From an uncultured Oscillospiraceae bacterium (lineage in GTDB: Bacteria > Bacillota > Clostridia > Oscillospirales > Oscillospiraceae): a stretch of 36,160 nucleotides of DNA. The first letter of the stretch is position 1. Each line of letters starts with the position of its first letter. Position numbers and translations under genes: made by a program. Shown here in pieces: positions 18,245 to 25,942 of the stretch. The stretch covers positions 1-36,160 of the forward strand of contig CAKTLG010000017.1 in the NCBI GenBank assembly GCA_934572465.1, in the 5' to 3' direction. The notes beneath the pieces are model-generated. The model saw only the letters and a list, made by a program, of their open reading frames with translations. It had not been told where the DNA came from and did not search any database.

Positions 18245-19165
18245 TTATGGTTTCAGATATTCCTTCATCCACGCGTTGCCGCCTTCGGCCGCGTTCTTCT
18301 TCGGCTTCGGCTGCGCGTTCTCCGCGCGCACCTCGCCCGGCGTATGCAGGCCCTTTTCATGCCAGCGCTTCAGAATGCCGTTGCAGTAGGCCCAGCGGAA
18401 CTCATGGCAGTGCAGCACCGTGCGGTCGTAGGCCTCGGCCACCGTTTCGGCCGGAAAGCCCATCTCCGCCCACGCTGCAAGATACTTCTCCTCGCTCGGC
18501 GCGCTCGCGCGCCCGCTCATCTGCAGCGCCGCCATATATTCCGGATATGCGCCGCGCAGCTGCTGGCGGCGCTTCATATACTCGCTCGCCCGCTCCACGG
18601 TAAAAAGCTCGCGGCGCGCCCAGGCGTAGCCCTCCTTTTCGATCTCGCGCATCGTCGGCAGCCGTCCCGCGCCGAGCTGGCGCTCCTTCTCGCCGATGCA
18701 GTAGCCCACAAGCGTATACAAAACGTCCGCCGGAAGGCCGAGATCCTCATAAAGTCCCAGCAGCTTCTTCAGCGACGGCGTGGACAGCGGCCCCAGCCGC
18801 CGCTCCACCTCGCGCAGAAGCTGCGCGAACTGCCCGTCGCGCTCCAGTCTGCGCGCAACGTCCTCGCACGTATATTCCGGCGTTTCCCTCGCAGGAGGCG
18901 GCGGCAGCGTCCGCTCCGGCTCCTTCTCCTCCGGCGCGCCGACAAGTCCCATCTCGCTGAGCGCCCGCTCGGCCGCGTGTACGCGCTCCGCCGTCCACTG
19001 CAATTCGCGCGCGAGCCTTTCCGGCTCCGCCGCGCCGTGCGCGCGCACGATGGCAAGATACAGCAGCGCCGCATCGCCGTTTCCGCCGCCGATGAGCCGC
19101 CGCAGCACGCTCGCGGAGAGCGTCACGCTTTCCTCCTCGCGCAGATGCAGCACATAGCCCGCCAC
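18245..19165 (-). CDS. DnaD-domain replication initiation protein
   Basis: A 306-residue protein of the DnaD/DnaB primosome family. The N-terminal part (about 1-75) is a winged-helix-like region. A Pro-rich linker (TLPPPPARETPEY) follows, then the DnaD C-terminal domain (about 105-180) with LGLYEDLGLPADVLYTLVGYC, and a second DnaD-like stretch ending in the family signature YCNGILKRWHEKGLHT. It bridges DNA-bound initiator and helicase loader in Firmicutes, fitting the DnaI gene downstream. The start is GTG 19165 behind GGGAGGCGGAG. The promoter at 19199-19227 is divergent from zapA. Confidence 0.88.
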   Translation of the reverse strand: MAGYVLHLREEESVTLSASVLRRLIGGGNGDAALLYLAIVRAHGAAEPERLARELQWTAERVHAAERALSEMGLVGAPEEKEPERTLPPPPARETPEYTCEDVARRLERDGQFAQLLREVERRLGPLSTPSLKKLLGLYEDLGLPADVLYTLVGYCIGEKERQLGAGRLPTMREIEKEGYAWARRELFTVERASEYMKRRQQLRGAYPEYMAALQMSGRASAPSEEKYLAAWAEMGFPAETVAEAYDRTVLHCHEFRWAYCNGILKRWHEKGLHTPGEVRAENAQPKPKKNAAEGGNAWMKEYLKP

Positions 19166-19198
19166 GCTCTCCGCCTCCCTTCGCCAATAAGTCTTTTT

Positions 19199-19227
19199 AT
19201 TTTACACGAAAATTTCGGTTTCGTAAA
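19199..19227 (-). promoter_or_regulatory. promoter of the dnaD-dnaI unit
   Basis: On the minus strand TTTACG (19222-19227), a 17-bp spacer, and TAAAAT (19199-19204). The spacer and its edges form an inverted repeat, ACGAAA (19206-19211) / TTTCGT (19219-19224), flanked by TTTAC and GTAAA, which could be a regulator site. Confidence 0.65.
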
Positions 19228-19252
19228 TATGAATTTTTCCGCTCCCCCCTTT

Positions 19253-19278
19253 TCACAAAATGGGGAACGTGTTATACT
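19253..19278 (+). promoter_or_regulatory. promoter of zapA
   Basis: TATACT (19273-19278) preceded by TGT (extended -10). TTTTCA is a weak -35 about 17 bp upstream. It is divergent from the dnaD promoter. Confidence 0.65.
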
Positions 19279-19346
19279 GATACTGAATAATTGGGCGGAG
19301 ACTGCCCTTTTGTGCCACGCCAGAGAGGAAAGGAGCGCACACGATC

Positions 19347-19664
19347 ATGGAAAACCGCATCACCGTCACCATCTGCGGTGAGGACTACACCTTTGTTGCC
19401 GAGGAGGCCCCCTCCTATATGCAGAAGGTCGGCTCCTATGTCAACGAAAAAATGACCCAGCTTCTTGAAACGGCCAAGGTAGGCCGCAGCGACGCCGCCG
19501 TGCTGACCGCCGCCAACATCGCTGATGAGCTTTTCAAAGAGCGCGAGGCCGGCGATGCGCTGCGCCGCCAGCTCAAGCAGTATCTTGACGAGGCGAGCAA
19601 GGCCAAAAACGAGGTCAGCGAGCTCAAGCGCGAGCTGTTCAAGCTGCAAAACCGCAAGAATTGA
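19347..19664 (+). CDS. zapA: cell division protein ZapA
   Basis: A 105-residue protein that binds FtsZ and promotes bundling of the division ring. The N-terminal globular part (MENRITVTICGEDYTFVAEE, then YMQKVGSYVNEKM) is typical, and the C-terminal half (about 60-105) is a charged coiled coil for dimerisation. Length is usual. The start is ATG 19347 after AAAGGAG. Its stop TGA overlaps the TTG start of the U32 gene, a pairing often seen in Clostridia. Confidence 0.93.
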   Translation: MENRITVTICGEDYTFVAEEAPSYMQKVGSYVNEKMTQLLETAKVGRSDAAVLTAANIADELFKEREAGDALRRQLKQYLDEASKAKNEVSELKRELFKLQNRKN

Positions 19665-21781
19665 GCACCGAGCTGTTGTCTCCCGCCGGCGGGCGGGAGG
19701 CGCTCGTCGCCGCCGTGCAGAGCGGCGCGGACGCCGTTTATATGGGCTTTGGCGCGTTCAACGCGCGCAGGAGCGCGAGGAACTTCTCCGATGTGGAATT
19801 CCGCGCGGCGGTCTCCTATTGCCATTTGCGCGGCGTCAGGGTCTATCTCACGCTCAACACTCTCGTGACCGACCGCGAGCTGCCCGCGCTCGCCGAAGCC
19901 GCGCGCACCGCGTCGGCATGCGGCGTGGACGCGATTCTGGTGCAGGACTGGGGCGTGCTGGATACGCTCCGCCGCACCATTCCAGACGTGCCGCTGCACG
20001 CCTCCACGCAGATGAGCCTGCACACGCTCTCCGGCGTTCAGGAGGCCGCGCGCCTCGGCATGACGCGCGCGGTGCTCGCGCGCGAGCTGTCGCGCGGCGA
20101 GATCGCCGAGATCTGCCAAAAAAGCCCCATCGAGATCGAAACCTTTGTCCACGGCGCGCTTTGTATGTGCTACAGCGGCCAGTGCGAGATGTCCGCCGTC
20201 ATCGGGCGGCGCAGCGGCAACCGCGGCGCCTGCGCCCAGCCCTGCCGCCTGCCCTACGGCTTTTCCGGCAGGGCGGACGGCCACCCGCTGAGCTTGAAGG
20301 ACGCAAACCTTGCGCCCTATGTGCCGGAGATGCAGGATATGGGCGTCGCGTGCCTCAAGATCGAGGGGCGCATGAAGCGCCCCGAGTACGTCGCCGCCGT
20401 GACGGAGATCTACGCCCGCCTTCTCCGCGAGCACCGCGGCCCGACGAAGGACGAGCAGAAAAAGCTCGCCCTCGCCTTCTCGCGCGACGGCTTTACCGAC
20501 GGGTACTATCTCGGCGCGCGCGGACGCGCCATGTTCGGCACGCGGCCCGAGGATGCCCGCTGGCCCGAGGACTGGTTCAGCGAACTCCGCACGCGCTATG
20601 AAAAGGAAAACCTGCGGCTCGTGCCGCTCAAATTTGCCTGCGCCCTCCGCGCGGGGCAGCCCATCACCCTGACCGCCGAAGACGGAGACGGCCGCCGCGT
20701 GACCGTCTCCGGCCCGATCCCCGAGGCGGCGCGCAGCCGCGCCGTCACCGCGGACGAGGTAGACGCCCGCCTCCGCAAGACCGGCGGCACGGCGTTTACG
20801 GCAGCGTCGTGCGCGGTCGAATTGGATGACGGCCTCGCCGTCAGCGCAGGCGCGCTCAACGCGCTGCGCCGTGATGCGCTTGCGCGGATGGAAGCCGCAC
20901 GCACCGCCGTCCCCACGCGCCGCGTCTTCGATTTTTCTCCGCCGGAATCGGTCAAAAACTGCGCGGACAAGCCGCTGCTTACCGTCTCTCTCCACCGCGC
21001 GGAGCAGCTGAGCGAAGAACTGATCGCCCTTTCCCCCGCGCGCGTGTACGTTCCCGCCGCGCTTTTGCCGCAGCTCGATCTCACGCCGCATCTCGGCAAA
21101 ACGGAGTTTTTTGCCGTCCTCCCGCGCATTTACCGCACGCAGGACGAGCCCATTCTCCGCGCGCTGCTCGAGGACGCCGCAAAAAAGGGCGCCGCCGGCG
21201 TGTCGATCGGCAATCTCGGCCATCTCCCCCTCGTGCGCGGGCTTGATCTCAGGCTGCACGGCGGCTGGCCGCTGAACCTCTACAATTCCGCTGCGCTCGC
21301 CTTCTGGAAGGCCGAAGGCCTTTCAAGCGCGTGCGTCTCGTTTGAGCTGCGTGACGCGCAGCTCCGCGATCTGCAAAAATGTCTTCCCTGTGAAGCGATC
21401 GTCTACGGCCGTCTCCCCCTGATGCTGACGGAAAACTGCCTGAGCGCGAACGAGCTCGGCTGCCGCCGCTTCCGCGAGCATCCCGTCTCCGTCCCGTCGG
21501 ACGGCGCGTGTGCGTCGGCTCCGGAGCTGACCGACCGGCGCGGCGAGCGCTTCCCCGTGCTGCGCGCGTGGGGCTGCCGCAGCGAGATCGAGAACGGAAA
21601 AATTCTCTACCTCGCGGACAAGCCTGCCGACTGGCAGACCCTCGGCCTGCGCTATGCCTGTCTGCGTTTCACGACGGAATCGCCCGAGGAATGCGTGCGG
21701 ATGCTGCGCGCCTACCGCGGCGAAGCCGTCGAAGCGCCGGAGAATATCACGCGCGGTCTCTTCTACCGCGGCGTTGAATGA
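19661..21781 (+). CDS. U32-family protein, RlhA-like (23S rRNA hydroxylation) with DUF3656-type C-terminus
   Basis: A 706-residue cytoplasmic protein. The N-terminal half is the U32 domain, once called collagenase-like peptidase. It carries the iron-sulfur cysteine pattern CX6CX15CX3C at Cys168, Cys175, Cys191 and Cys195, seen in RlhA and UbiU/UbiV. RlhA hydroxylates C2501 of 23S rRNA using prephenate; that role is the best guess by family. The C-terminal half (from about 380) resembles the DUF3656 and second-barrel region of long U32 proteins. It starts at TTG 19661, overlapping the zapA stop (TTGA), so it is translationally coupled. There is no signal peptide, which argues against an exported protease. 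Confidence 0.88.
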   Translation: MSTELLSPAGGREALVAAVQSGADAVYMGFGAFNARRSARNFSDVEFRAAVSYCHLRGVRVYLTLNTLVTDRELPALAEAARTASACGVDAILVQDWGVLDTLRRTIPDVPLHASTQMSLHTLSGVQEAARLGMTRAVLARELSRGEIAEICQKSPIEIETFVHGALCMCYSGQCEMSAVIGRRSGNRGACAQPCRLPYGFSGRADGHPLSLKDANLAPYVPEMQDMGVACLKIEGRMKRPEYVAAVTEIYARLLREHRGPTKDEQKKLALAFSRDGFTDGYYLGARGRAMFGTRPEDARWPEDWFSELRTRYEKENLRLVPLKFACALRAGQPITLTAEDGDGRRVTVSGPIPEAARSRAVTADEVDARLRKTGGTAFTAASCAVELDDGLAVSAGALNALRRDALARMEAARTAVPTRRVFDFSPPESVKNCADKPLLTVSLHRAEQLSEELIALSPARVYVPAALLPQLDLTPHLGKTEFFAVLPRIYRTQDEPILRALLEDAAKKGAAGVSIGNLGHLPLVRGLDLRLHGGWPLNLYNSAALAFWKAEGLSSACVSFELRDAQLRDLQKCLPCEAIVYGRLPLMLTENCLSANELGCRRFREHPVSVPSDGACASAPELTDRRGERFPVLRAWGCRSEIENGKILYLADKPADWQTLGLRYACLRFTTESPEECVRMLRAYRGEAVEAPENITRGLFYRGVE

Positions 21782-21787
21782 ATCCAG

Positions 21788-21816
21788 TTTGTAATATTAT
21801 TTATCTATAATACAGT
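21788..21816 (+). promoter_or_regulatory. promoter of the maf-mre unit
   Basis: TTTGTAATATT (21788-21798), 12 bp, then TACAGT (21811-21816); read as -35 TTGTAA with a 16-bp spacer. A perfect TATAAT overlaps at 21806-21811 and is an alternative -10, lacking a good -35. The same element precedes mscL and aspS. Confidence 0.6.
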
Positions 21817-21841
21817 TCTTTATCAAAAGTGAGGCAATACC

Positions 21842-22414
21842 ATGGCTATTGTTTTGGCATCCCAATCCCCGCGCCGTCAGGAGCTTTTGCAGCGCATCGG
21901 CGTGAGCGATTTTAAGACGCTCTCGCTCGACGTGGACGAGAGCTATCCCGTCGGTCTTTCCCCCGAGGACACCGTGCGTTATATCGCGGGAAAAAAATCC
22001 GACGCCGCCGCAGCGCTCTGCGATCCCGCCGACCTCATCATCACCGCGGACACGATGGTTTTTCTCGGCAGCGAACGGCTCGGCAAGCCGCACGATGAGG
22101 AGGACGCCTTCCGCATGCTGCGCGAGCTTGCGGGCAATCGCCACACGGTCTGCACCGGCGTGAGCATTCGTCAGGGCGCGCGCTATGAGTCCTTCGCCGT
22201 TTCCACCGCCGTCTGCTTCCGCCCCTGTGCGGACGAGGAGCTGCGCGCCTATATCAAAACCGGCGAGCCGATGGACAAGGCCGGCGCCTACGGCGTGCAG
22301 AGCCGCGGCGCGCTCCTCGTCGAGCGCATCGAGGGCGACTTTTTCAACGTCATGGGCCTTCCGGTCGAACAGCTCGGCCTTGCGCTCGCGCGCTTCGGCG
22401 TCAAGCTGCTTTGA
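21842..22414 (+). CDS. maf: Maf nucleotide pyrophosphatase
   Basis: A 190-residue cytoplasmic enzyme that hydrolyses non-canonical or pyrimidine nucleoside triphosphates to monophosphates. Landmarks are the N-terminal LASQSPRRQELL, ADTMVFLGSERLGKP, and MDKAGAYGVQSRGALLVERIEGDFFNVMGLP. The middle block fits the dTTP/UTP pyrophosphatase branch. Length is normal. The start is ATG 21842 after GTGAGG. It heads the maf-mreC-mreD-PBP2 set, an order common in Firmicutes, where it was first linked to septum formation. Confidence 0.95.
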   Translation: MAIVLASQSPRRQELLQRIGVSDFKTLSLDVDESYPVGLSPEDTVRYIAGKKSDAAAALCDPADLIITADTMVFLGSERLGKPHDEEDAFRMLRELAGNRHTVCTGVSIRQGARYESFAVSTAVCFRPCADEELRAYIKTGEPMDKAGAYGVQSRGALLVERIEGDFFNVMGLPVEQLGLALARFGVKLL

Positions 22415-22452
22415 ACCTCTCCCCTGCCCTACGATCGAAAGGAGGGTAAGCC

Positions 22453-23292
22453 TTGAAAGAATTTTTCCGCCAGCACGGGCTGCGCATTCTTGCCATCGCG
22501 GCGGCTGTCGCCGTGGCGCTCAGCCTGCTGACCTATTTTTCCTCCACCTCGTCGATACTTGAAAATATCGCGGGCGTGCTGACCTCGCCGTTCCGCGCCG
22601 CCGCCACCGCCGTGAGCGACTGGGCGGCGGACAAGCGCCAGTATTATGAGGATGTGACGGCACTCAAGGAGGAAAATGCCGCGCTCAGGAAGGAAAACGC
22701 GGCGCTTCGCGCCGAGCAGCGCGCGGCGCAGGCGGCCAACGATGAAAACGCCCTGTTCCGCGAGCTTCTTGGCCTGAAAGAAAAGCGCAGCGATTTTCAG
22801 TTCGCCTCCGCCTTCGTGCTCAGCCGCAGCGAGCATAGCTGGACGTCTTCGCTCACGCTCAGCCGCGGCACGGATTCCGATATCGCCGTGGGCGACTGCG
22901 TCGTCAGCGCCGAGGGCTACCTTGTCGGCGTGATCTCCAGCGTGGGACTGAACTGGGCGACGGTGCTCACCGTCGTCGATACCGACATTGAGCTCGGCGC
23001 GCGCGTCTTCCGCACCGGTGAAAACGCGATCGCCGAGGGCGACTTTGCCCTCATGGGCGAGGGAAAGCTCAAGCTCTCCTACCTTTCCGGCGACTCTGAA
23101 CTCCTCACCGGCGACCAGATCGTCACCTCGGGCCTTGGCGGCTACTATCCCAGCGGCCTTGTCATCGGCGCGGTCGAATCCGTGCAGACCGATGACGACG
23201 GCCTCGCCCGCTATGCGGTGCTCGCCCCGCTGGCCGACCTTGCCGCGCTGACGGAGGTCTTTGTCATCACGGACTACGAGATCGTAGACTGA
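22453..23292 (+). CDS. mreC: rod shape-determining protein MreC
   Basis: A 279-residue membrane-anchored protein of the elongation complex. One membrane segment (about 11-28) is followed by a coiled coil with repeated EENAALRKENAALRAEQ (about 70-95) and the beta-rich exported MreC domain, with GVISSVGLNWATVLTVVD and QIVTSGLGGYYPSGLVIG. It starts at TTG 22453 behind AGGAGGG. It lies 38 bases after maf and 18 before mreD. No mreB is in the window. Confidence 0.94.
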   Translation: MKEFFRQHGLRILAIAAAVAVALSLLTYFSSTSSILENIAGVLTSPFRAAATAVSDWAADKRQYYEDVTALKEENAALRKENAALRAEQRAAQAANDENALFRELLGLKEKRSDFQFASAFVLSRSEHSWTSSLTLSRGTDSDIAVGDCVVSAEGYLVGVISSVGLNWATVLTVVDTDIELGARVFRTGENAIAEGDFALMGEGKLKLSYLSGDSELLTGDQIVTSGLGGYYPSGLVIGAVESVQTDDDGLARYAVLAPLADLAALTEVFVITDYEIVD

Positions 23293-23310
23293 GAGGAGGC
23301 GCAGCCAGTT

Positions 23311-23817
23311 ATGAGTCCCGCGCAAACCACCGCGCTCAAATGGTCGTTTTTTGCCGGCTGCTGTATGCTGCTCGCACTTGTGCGCCAGCTCCTGCTCGGC
23401 TCGCTCACCATCTGGGGCGCGCTGCCGTTTCTGCCGCCGGTGATCCTCGCGGTCATCGCCTCGTTCGAGCCTGTGCGCCCCGCCGTCATTTTCGGCCTCG
23501 CCTATGGCGCTGTCTGCGACCTTGCGCTCCCCGCGGCCTTTCCCTGCCTGTACACGCTCGCCTTCACCCTTGCGGCGCTGCTCGTCTCCTCGCTCTCCAG
23601 CAGCGTTCTGCAGCCCGGCTTTCCCCGTGCGCTGCTGATGACGGTGGTGACATTTTTCGTTGTGGACTGCTTCAACGCCGCCGCCATCGCGCTGCGCGGC
23701 GCGGGCGCGCTGCTGCCGATGCTCTCGCTTTTCGTGCGCGAAACGCTCGTCTCCTGCCTGCTGCTCGTGCCGGTCTATCCGCTGCTGCGCGCCGTTCGCC
23801 GCATCTTCCCCGAATAG
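23311..23817 (+). CDS. mreD: rod shape-determining protein MreD
   Basis: A 168-residue integral membrane protein with about five hydrophobic segments (roughly 10-30, 33-52, 55-70, 75-95, 105-125, with a last at 135-158). MreD proteins are poorly conserved, so the call rests on topology, size and position between mreC and the class B PBP. It links MreC to the RodA/PBP2 synthase in the elongasome. The start is ATG 23311 behind GAGAGGAGG. Confidence 0.88.
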   Translation: MSPAQTTALKWSFFAGCCMLLALVRQLLLGSLTIWGALPFLPPVILAVIASFEPVRPAVIFGLAYGAVCDLALPAAFPCLYTLAFTLAALLVSSLSSSVLQPGFPRALLMTVVTFFVVDCFNAAAIALRGAGALLPMLSLFVRETLVSCLLLVPVYPLLRAVRRIFPE

Positions 23818-23853
23818 CTCTCCCCCCTATCCTCATCAGAAAGGAGCGCCGTC

Positions 23854-25878
23854 ATGGATAAAAAGCGCTTTTCCCGCCGCCTGATCGCCCTTGGCGGCGC
23901 GATGTTCCTCTGCGCGCTCGTCTTTGTCGTCACGCTGTTCGACGCGCAGATCGTCCACGGCGACGACTACTACGCGAGATCCGTGCGCACGAACGCGCAC
24001 GAGGAAACGGTCAAAAGCTCGCGCGGCATCCTCACCGACCGCAACGGCAAGGTGCTCGTGTCGAACCGCGCGGTCTATACGCTGAATTTTGATTCCTCGC
24101 TCGTCAAGTCTGACGAGCTGAACGACGCGCTGCTGCGCCTGATCGCCCTGCTTGACGAGCAGGGCGTGGAGTGCCGCGACGCGCTGCCCCTCTCCCGCAC
24201 CAGCCCCTATCCTTACGACACGGAAAACGGCAGCGTCAAGGCGCTCGTCAAATACCTCGTCTCGCTCAAGTGGATCGACGAGGACGACGTGACCGAAGAC
24301 GGGCTTCCCCCCGCGCTGACCGGCCCCGCGCTTTATCTCCGTCTGCGCGAGGAATACGGCGTCGATAAGACCCTGCCCACCGCGACCGCGCGCAAGCTCG
24401 TGGGGCTCCGCTACTCGCTCGCCGTCGCCAAAATGAACGGTCTGAACACCTTCGAATGCGCCAGCGACGTAGACGTGACGCTCATCTCGCTCATCAAGGA
24501 CGGCGCCTACGCCGGCGTGCAGGTCGATACCTCCTCCGTCCGCGTTTACGAGACCGACGCCGCCGCGCACGTCCTCGGCTACACCGGCAGCATTCAGGAC
24601 TGGGACGAATACAAGGACAAGGACGGCTACACCCTCGCCACGATCGTCGGCCGCTCCGGCGCGGAGAAAGCCTTTGAGGAGTATCTTCACGGCAAGGATG
24701 GCAAGCGTCTCGTGACCTTCAACGAGGACACCGGCAAGATCACGGGCGAGCTCTACTCCGTAGAGCCGCAGCCCGGCTCCACCGTAGCGCTGACGATCGA
24801 CGTCGACTTTCAGGAGGCCGTGGAGGCCGCTCTTGCCGAGACCGTTTCGGCCATGACCGACGCCGACGGCATCGACCGCGGCGCGGCCGCCGCCATCGTG
24901 CAGGTCGGCACGGGCGACGTGCTGGCGCTCGCCTCCTACCCCACCTACTCGCTCTCGACCTTCCGTCAGGATCTCGCCTCGCTTTCGAGCGATCCGACGT
25001 ACCCGATGTGGAACCGCGCAACGGACGGCCGCTACGCCCCCGGCTCCACCATCAAGCCGCTCACTGCCATCGCCGCCCTCGAATCCGGCGCGACGACGCT
25101 GCGCGAAAAGATCTACGACTCCGGCCGCTGGGTCTACCCCGGCTACTCCGCGAGCTACACCTACTGCTGGAAGCGCAGCGGCCACGGCTCGCTCAACGTG
25201 CGCGGCGCGATCACAAATTCCTGCAACTACTTCTTCGCCGAGATGGGCTACCGCATGGGCATGGACAAGCTCAACCAGTACTTTGCCGCCTTCGGTCTCG
25301 GCTCGCCGACGGGCATCGAGATCGGCGAAGCCTCCGGCGTGCTGCCCTCGCAGAATGTGGGCGAGAACCTCGCCCCGTGGGCGGCCTACGGTCAGGCCAA
25401 CCAGCTCTATACGCCCATCCAGCTCGCCAACTACATCGCCACGCTCTGCGGCGGGGGCGAGCGCTACGCCACGCATCTTCTGAAGAACGTCCGCTCCAGC
25501 GGCACCGGCGCGCTCGAATACGTTTACGACGCCGCGCCGGTCGAGACCGTTACGATGGACGAGGATAACCTTGCCGCCGTGCTCGGCGGCATGCACGACC
25601 TTGCGACCGAGGGCGCGGTCTCCGCCTATTTTAAGGACTGCGTCGTCGACGCCGCCGCCAAGACCGGCACGGTCCAGACCGGCGACGAGGAGAACAACAA
25701 CGGCGCCTTCGTCTGCTTCGCCCCCTACGACGATCCGCAGATCGCCGTCGCCATCATCATTGAAAAGGGCGGCACGGGCGCGGCGCTGGCCTCCACCGCC
25801 GTTCAGATCCTTAACGCCTACTTTACCTCCGCCGCAGCCTCCTCCGCCGTCACGGGCGAGAACGCGCTGCTGCGCTGA
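23854..25878 (+). CDS. mrdA: penicillin-binding protein 2 (class B transpeptidase)
   Basis: A 674-residue transpeptidase that crosslinks peptidoglycan during elongation. One N-terminal membrane segment (about 9-29) is followed by the pedestal domain beginning VKSSRGILTDRNGKVL. The transpeptidase domain has the active-site serine in Ser398-Thr-Ile-Lys401, the second motif Ser456-Cys-Asn458, and Lys603-Thr-Gly. All three motifs are intact. Length is usual. Right after mreC-mreD this is the PBP2 of the elongation complex; rodA is not in the window. The start is ATG 23854 behind AAAGGAG. A small hairpin overlaps the stop codon. Confidence 0.95.
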   Translation: MDKKRFSRRLIALGGAMFLCALVFVVTLFDAQIVHGDDYYARSVRTNAHEETVKSSRGILTDRNGKVLVSNRAVYTLNFDSSLVKSDELNDALLRLIALLDEQGVECRDALPLSRTSPYPYDTENGSVKALVKYLVSLKWIDEDDVTEDGLPPALTGPALYLRLREEYGVDKTLPTATARKLVGLRYSLAVAKMNGLNTFECASDVDVTLISLIKDGAYAGVQVDTSSVRVYETDAAAHVLGYTGSIQDWDEYKDKDGYTLATIVGRSGAEKAFEEYLHGKDGKRLVTFNEDTGKITGELYSVEPQPGSTVALTIDVDFQEAVEAALAETVSAMTDADGIDRGAAAAIVQVGTGDVLALASYPTYSLSTFRQDLASLSSDPTYPMWNRATDGRYAPGSTIKPLTAIAALESGATTLREKIYDSGRWVYPGYSASYTYCWKRSGHGSLNVRGAITNSCNYFFAEMGYRMGMDKLNQYFAAFGLGSPTGIEIGEASGVLPSQNVGENLAPWAAYGQANQLYTPIQLANYIATLCGGGERYATHLLKNVRSSGTGALEYVYDAAPVETVTMDEDNLAAVLGGMHDLATEGAVSAYFKDCVVDAAAKTGTVQTGDEENNNGAFVCFAPYDDPQIAVAIIIEKGGTGAALASTAVQILNAYFTSAAASSAVTGENALLR

Positions 25879-25900
25879 AGCGCGCCGCATGGCGCGCTTT
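25878..25900 (+). terminator. weak terminator at the end of the mre unit
   Basis: AAGCGCGCC (25878-25886) pairs with GGCGCGCTT (25891-25899) around a GCAT loop, starting on the last base of the PBP2 stop codon. The following T-run is short and interrupted, so termination is probably partial and the GH13 gene may be read through. Confidence 0.5.
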
Positions 25901-25942
25901 CCCATTTCTTCATGCCGCGTCCGCGCGGCGGAAAGGAACGTT

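Noticed and set aside
19661..21781. Secreted collagenase-like protease
   Set aside because: There is no signal peptide, and the CX6CX15CX3C iron-sulfur pattern fits the RlhA/UbiU type of U32 proteins.
23854..25878. Possible low-affinity or resistance PBP because of a Ser-Cys-Asn second motif
   Set aside because: Only the middle residue differs from commonly seen Ser-x-Asn, which is variable in class B PBPs; all catalytic residues are intact.
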